Assembly (NCBI GenBank): GCA_017860075.1
Contig: JAFNAH010000016.1
Coordinates: 1 to 11,670 of the forward strand
Reading direction: 5' to 3'
DNA: 11,670 nt
Origin: Acidobacteriota bacterium
Lineage (GTDB): Bacteria; Acidobacteriota; UBA6911
Part shown: positions 9,368-11,670 of the stretch, one piece after another
How positions within the stretch are numbered: the stretch's first letter is position 1
How the letters are laid out: each line of letters begins with the position of its first letter
Translations under genes and position numbers: made by a program
The notes under the pieces: generated by a model
Seen by the model: only the letters and a program-made list of their open reading frames with translations
Told to the model about the DNA's origin: nothing
The model's database searches: none

Positions 9368-10498
9368 CTACGGCGCCCCGGACGGTTCCATCCCTTGCGC
9401 GCATGCCGAAACCGTCCCTGATTCGACCAGGAAACGGCTTACGGAGCTGCTCATCGGAGGCAGGATTTCCTCTTTTGCGGTGGTCACGAGCGTCTGCGTT
9501 CGCTCGGAAAGGTATGACAGGAAGGTCCGCAGTCGGCCGGTGTCCAACTCCGCCTCGACGTCATCGACCAGGAACACGGGGTAATAGCCCTGGTCCCGCC
9601 TGTGGATCTCCATCTGTGCGAAGTAGAGAGAGATCATCGCGCTGCGTTGTTGTCCCGCTGAACCGAAGTGCGCTGCAGGCTTGCCGTCGATGTATATCTT
9701 AAGGTCGTCCCTGTGCGGCCCGACCGTCGTGAAACCAAGCTTTCGATCCGCGCATCGGCTCGCGCGCAGGCCCTCACGCAGGCTCCCCTCTATCGCTTCG
9801 ACACTGCTCAGATCCCCGCAGCCGACTGCAAGGTAGTGGAGTTTCACTTCCTCGCCGCCGAACAGTGCCTGGGGTAACTCCTGCTTCAGCTCCTTCACAT
9901 AACGGACGCGGTTCCAGGCGAGTCGGGCTCCTTCACGAGCGATTGCTTCGTCCCAGCATTCAATCTGGCGTTCGTCGACGACCGCTTGCCGCGCGTCCAC
10001 CTCGCCACCCAGCAGGCTGTTTCTTTGCTTCAAGGCCCGCACGTAACCTGCTATGTGGCGGACGTGCCCCGGGTACATCATGACCAGCGCACGGTCCAGG
10101 AACGCCCGCCTTTCCGCTGGCGCGCCCCTGATCGCTGAAATGTGCCCCTGCGTGAATGCCAGTACGTGGAATTGCCCGGCGAATTCGTCCAACCCGACGC
10201 TCTTCCCGTGAACGCTCAGGTCCTTGTCCGAACGGGAGATCCGCACCTGCAGTCTCTTCTCACCACCCCCGTGCGTTACCACGCCTGAGACTCTGCACTC
10301 CGGTTGGCCGTGGCGTATGCATTCCCGGGCGAGCGACGTACGGTAGGTCTTGCCGTACCCGAGGATGTATATGGCCTCGAGCAGGTTTGTCTTTCCCTGG
10401 CCGTTGCGGCCGACAAGGAGACTGAGGCCGTCGCAGAGAGCAACGGTTTCCTTCTCAAAATTGCGAAACTGTTCGAGCTGAAGACTGGTAAGGCGCAC
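9368..10498 (-). CDS. recF: DNA replication and repair protein RecF
   Basis: An SMC-like ABC ATPase that works with RecO and RecR to load RecA at single-strand gaps and stalled forks. The 376 residues are slightly more than E. coli (357). Motifs: N-terminal LTSLQLEQFRNF, Walker A GRNGQGKT at 30-37, the conserved central segment IRGAPAERRAFLDRAL at 123-138, GPHRDDL at 260-266, ABC signature SAGQQRS at 280-286, and Walker B PVFLVDDVEAELD at 307-319. The tail beyond about 345 is poorly conserved. GTG at 10498 starts 2 bp after the dnaN stop (TAG, 10503-10501). No real Shine-Dalgarno is visible, so it probably depends on ribosomes finishing dnaN. This dnaN-recF-gyrB order is widely conserved. Confidence 0.97.
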   Translation of the reverse strand: MRLTSLQLEQFRNFEKETVALCDGLSLLVGRNGQGKTNLLEAIYILGYGKTYRTSLARECIRHGQPECRVSGVVTHGGGEKRLQVRISRSDKDLSVHGKSVGLDEFAGQFHVLAFTQGHISAIRGAPAERRAFLDRALVMMYPGHVRHIAGYVRALKQRNSLLGGEVDARQAVVDERQIECWDEAIAREGARLAWNRVRYVKELKQELPQALFGGEEVKLHYLAVGCGDLSSVEAIEGSLREGLRASRCADRKLGFTTVGPHRDDLKIYIDGKPAAHFGSAGQQRSAMISLYFAQMEIHRRDQGYYPVFLVDDVEAELDTGRLRTFLSYLSERTQTLVTTAKEEILPPMSSSVSRFLVESGTVSACAQGMEPSGAP

Positions 10499-10500
10499 GC

Positions 10501-11610
10501 CTAGAATTTCATCGGCATGACGATGTATCGGTAGTCAAAATCACTCCCGGCACTCGGCGTGATCATCCCCTGCGTGTCCCCGTCCCTCAGCGACAGAACC
10601 ACGTTTTCGCTGCCGCACACGCCGAGAAAATCCAGGAGATACTGCGGATTAAAGCCGATTTCAACACCCGCACCCTCGTACTCGATCCCGATGACCTCCC
10701 TCGCCTCGCCCGCATCCGCGCTGCTCGCAGTCATTTCCAGATTGCCCGGCGTCACGCTGAAACGAACCGCTCTGAGCTTCTCATCCGACATAACCGCCGC
10801 TCGGCGAATGGCTTCCAGGAGCATTTTGGCCGATGCCGTGACGCTCTTATCGTTCTCACGCGGGATCACCATTTCGTAGTTGGGGAACTGTCCTGCAAGC
10901 ACGCGGGACACAAGCCGCCTGTTGCCAATCGAGAAGAACAGGTGATTTTCGTCTCTGGCAAACCCAACCAGGAGTTCCTGGTCGCCGATGAGCTTCAGGA
11001 TTTCAAGCAGCGTCTTACGAGGAACCAGGGCCCGGATTTCCGTCTCGACGCCCTCGAACTGGGCAGCTTTCGAAACCAGCGACAGGCGATGGCCGTCTGT
11101 CGCGACCATGCGGATTTCCTGCGGCGCCAGTGCCAGCAGGGCCCCGTTCAGCGAATACCGCGACTCTTCCTGGGTGATCGCGAAAAGGACCCTCTGGATC
11201 ATCCCCTTCAGCAAAGATCCCGGAATGGAAACCAGCGGCCCGTTGAACTCAGGTATGGAGGGAAAATTCTCCCGTGGCAGCCCCACCACCTTGAACTCCG
11301 AATTCCCCGACCGGACCTCCATCCAGTCGTTTTCAAGTTGCACGCACCTGATATCCGAGTCCTCCGGGAGCAACCGGACTATATCGAACAACCGGCGTGC
11401 GGAAACCGTCATCGTTCCCTCCTCACCGACATCGGCTCCGCACCCGCAACAGATGCTTACATCCAGATCCGTGGCGGTAATGTCCACCTGTTCTCCCCGC
11501 GCATCGAGGAGGATATTCGAGAGGATGGGGATCGTGCTCTTCTTTTCGATGACGCCCTGCACCAGGTTCAATTCGCCGAGTAATGCGCTTCTCTTGACGT
11601 TGAATAGCAT
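10501..11610 (-). CDS. dnaN: DNA polymerase III beta subunit (sliding clamp)
   Basis: The ring-shaped clamp that tethers DNA polymerase III and many repair proteins to DNA. From ATG at 11610 it has 369 residues (E. coli 366) and begins MLFNVKRSALLGELNLVQGV, the normal start of the first clamp domain. Further landmarks are TIPILSNILL at about 26-35, ATDGHRLS, FPNYEMVIP and the C-terminal YRYIVMPMKF. Three clamp domains of about 120 residues each fit the length. An in-frame TTG at 11652 would add 14 residues, but it lies only three bases downstream of a -10 box, at or before the expected transcription start, so I reject it. The Shine-Dalgarno candidate GGGAG (11625-11621) is 10 nt from the ATG. 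A CGC motif around 54-57 (CCGCG) is cysteine-rich but of unknown meaning. It leads the transcript and is followed 2 bp later by recF. Confidence 0.97.
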   Translation of the reverse strand: MLFNVKRSALLGELNLVQGVIEKKSTIPILSNILLDARGEQVDITATDLDVSICCGCGADVGEEGTMTVSARRLFDIVRLLPEDSDIRCVQLENDWMEVRSGNSEFKVVGLPRENFPSIPEFNGPLVSIPGSLLKGMIQRVLFAITQEESRYSLNGALLALAPQEIRMVATDGHRLSLVSKAAQFEGVETEIRALVPRKTLLEILKLIGDQELLVGFARDENHLFFSIGNRRLVSRVLAGQFPNYEMVIPRENDKSVTASAKMLLEAIRRAAVMSDEKLRAVRFSVTPGNLEMTASSADAGEAREVIGIEYEGAGVEIGFNPQYLLDFLGVCGSENVVLSLRDGDTQGMITPSAGSDFDYRYIVMPMKF

Positions 11611-11619
11611 GAAATCAGG

Positions 11620-11631
11620 ACTCCCAGGAGT
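11620..11631. repeat. 12-bp palindrome covering the dnaN ribosome binding site
   Basis: ACTCC-CA-GGAGT is a perfect inverted repeat with a 2-bp centre. It includes the GGGAG that serves as the dnaN Shine-Dalgarno on the minus strand and lies about 20-30 nt downstream of the expected transcription start. The 2-nt loop is too tight for a stable RNA hairpin with all pairs, so if functional it would more likely be a protein-binding site; it may be chance. Confidence 0.4.
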
Positions 11632-11655
11632 TAGGTCGATTGAGAGAGACAAGCG

Positions 11656-11664
11656 ATTATAGCA
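11656..11664 (-). promoter_or_regulatory. Extended -10 promoter of dnaN
   Basis: The minus strand reads TGCTATAAT, a perfect -10 hexamer (11661-11656) with an extended -10 TG. A -35 at normal spacing would fall at about 11679-11684, outside the window. The expected transcription start near 11649 leaves a leader of about 40 nt to the dnaN ATG at 11610 and supports that start over the upstream TTG. Confidence 0.75.
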
Positions 11665-11670
11665 AATTTC

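Noticed and set aside
11611..11652. TTG start of dnaN at 11652, adding 14 residues
   Set aside because: It lies three bases past the -10 box, at or before the expected transcription start, and the ATG at 11610 matches the conserved clamp N-terminus.

Overview
The window looks like chromosomal core DNA from a GC-rich diderm bacterium. The genes appear to be around 60% GC by eye, one gene encodes an outer-membrane-type lipoprotein, GyrB carries the long insertion known from proteobacterial-type enzymes, and bS21 is present. The run dnaN-recF-gyrB-gyrA is the usual neighbourhood of a replication origin, so dnaA and oriC may lie just past the right edge. The lineage cannot be fixed from this sequence. 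A deltaproteobacterial (Desulfobacterota-like) or related phylum is a guess. Non-ATG starts are common: five of the nine genes seem to start with GTG or TTG.

Layout, left to right. Positions 1-167 (minus) hold the first 55 codons of ispG (isoprenoid MEP pathway), cut by the window edge. Positions 168-331 are a divergent promoter region. hpt (332-895, plus) is the only plus-strand gene. It converges with deoB (898-2082, minus), leaving 2 bp between the stop codons. A purine nucleoside phosphorylase gene (2079-2855, minus) lies upstream of deoB and overlaps it by 4 bp. A 190-bp gap holds a palindromic repeat and a terminator. rpsU (3046-3246, minus) has its own promoter, Shine-Dalgarno site and terminator. 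A TPR lipoprotein gene (3343-4158, minus) overlaps the end of gyrA (4155-6605, minus). gyrB (6684-9152), recF (9368-10498) and dnaN (10501-11610) follow, all on the minus strand. An AT-rich 215-bp gap with a gyrB promoter separates recF from gyrB, and a dnaN promoter sits at the right edge.

Transcription of the main block runs right to left: dnaN-recF (stop and start separated by 2 bp), then gyrB, gyrA and the lipoprotein gene. dnaN encodes the replicative clamp, recF a gap-repair loader, and gyrA/gyrB the supercoiling enzyme. The left block is purine salvage. The phosphorylase releases base and (deoxy)ribose-1-phosphate, DeoB converts the sugar phosphate to the 5-phosphate, and Hpt reattaches hypoxanthine or guanine to PRPP.

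I found no mobile element, CRISPR array, RNA gene or clearly new system. The points worth checking are the phosphorylase gene that lacks its usual C-terminal helix, the gyrA-lipoprotein overlap, the palindromic element with two competing stems before the phosphorylase gene, and the identical extended -10 element in front of dnaN and gyrB.
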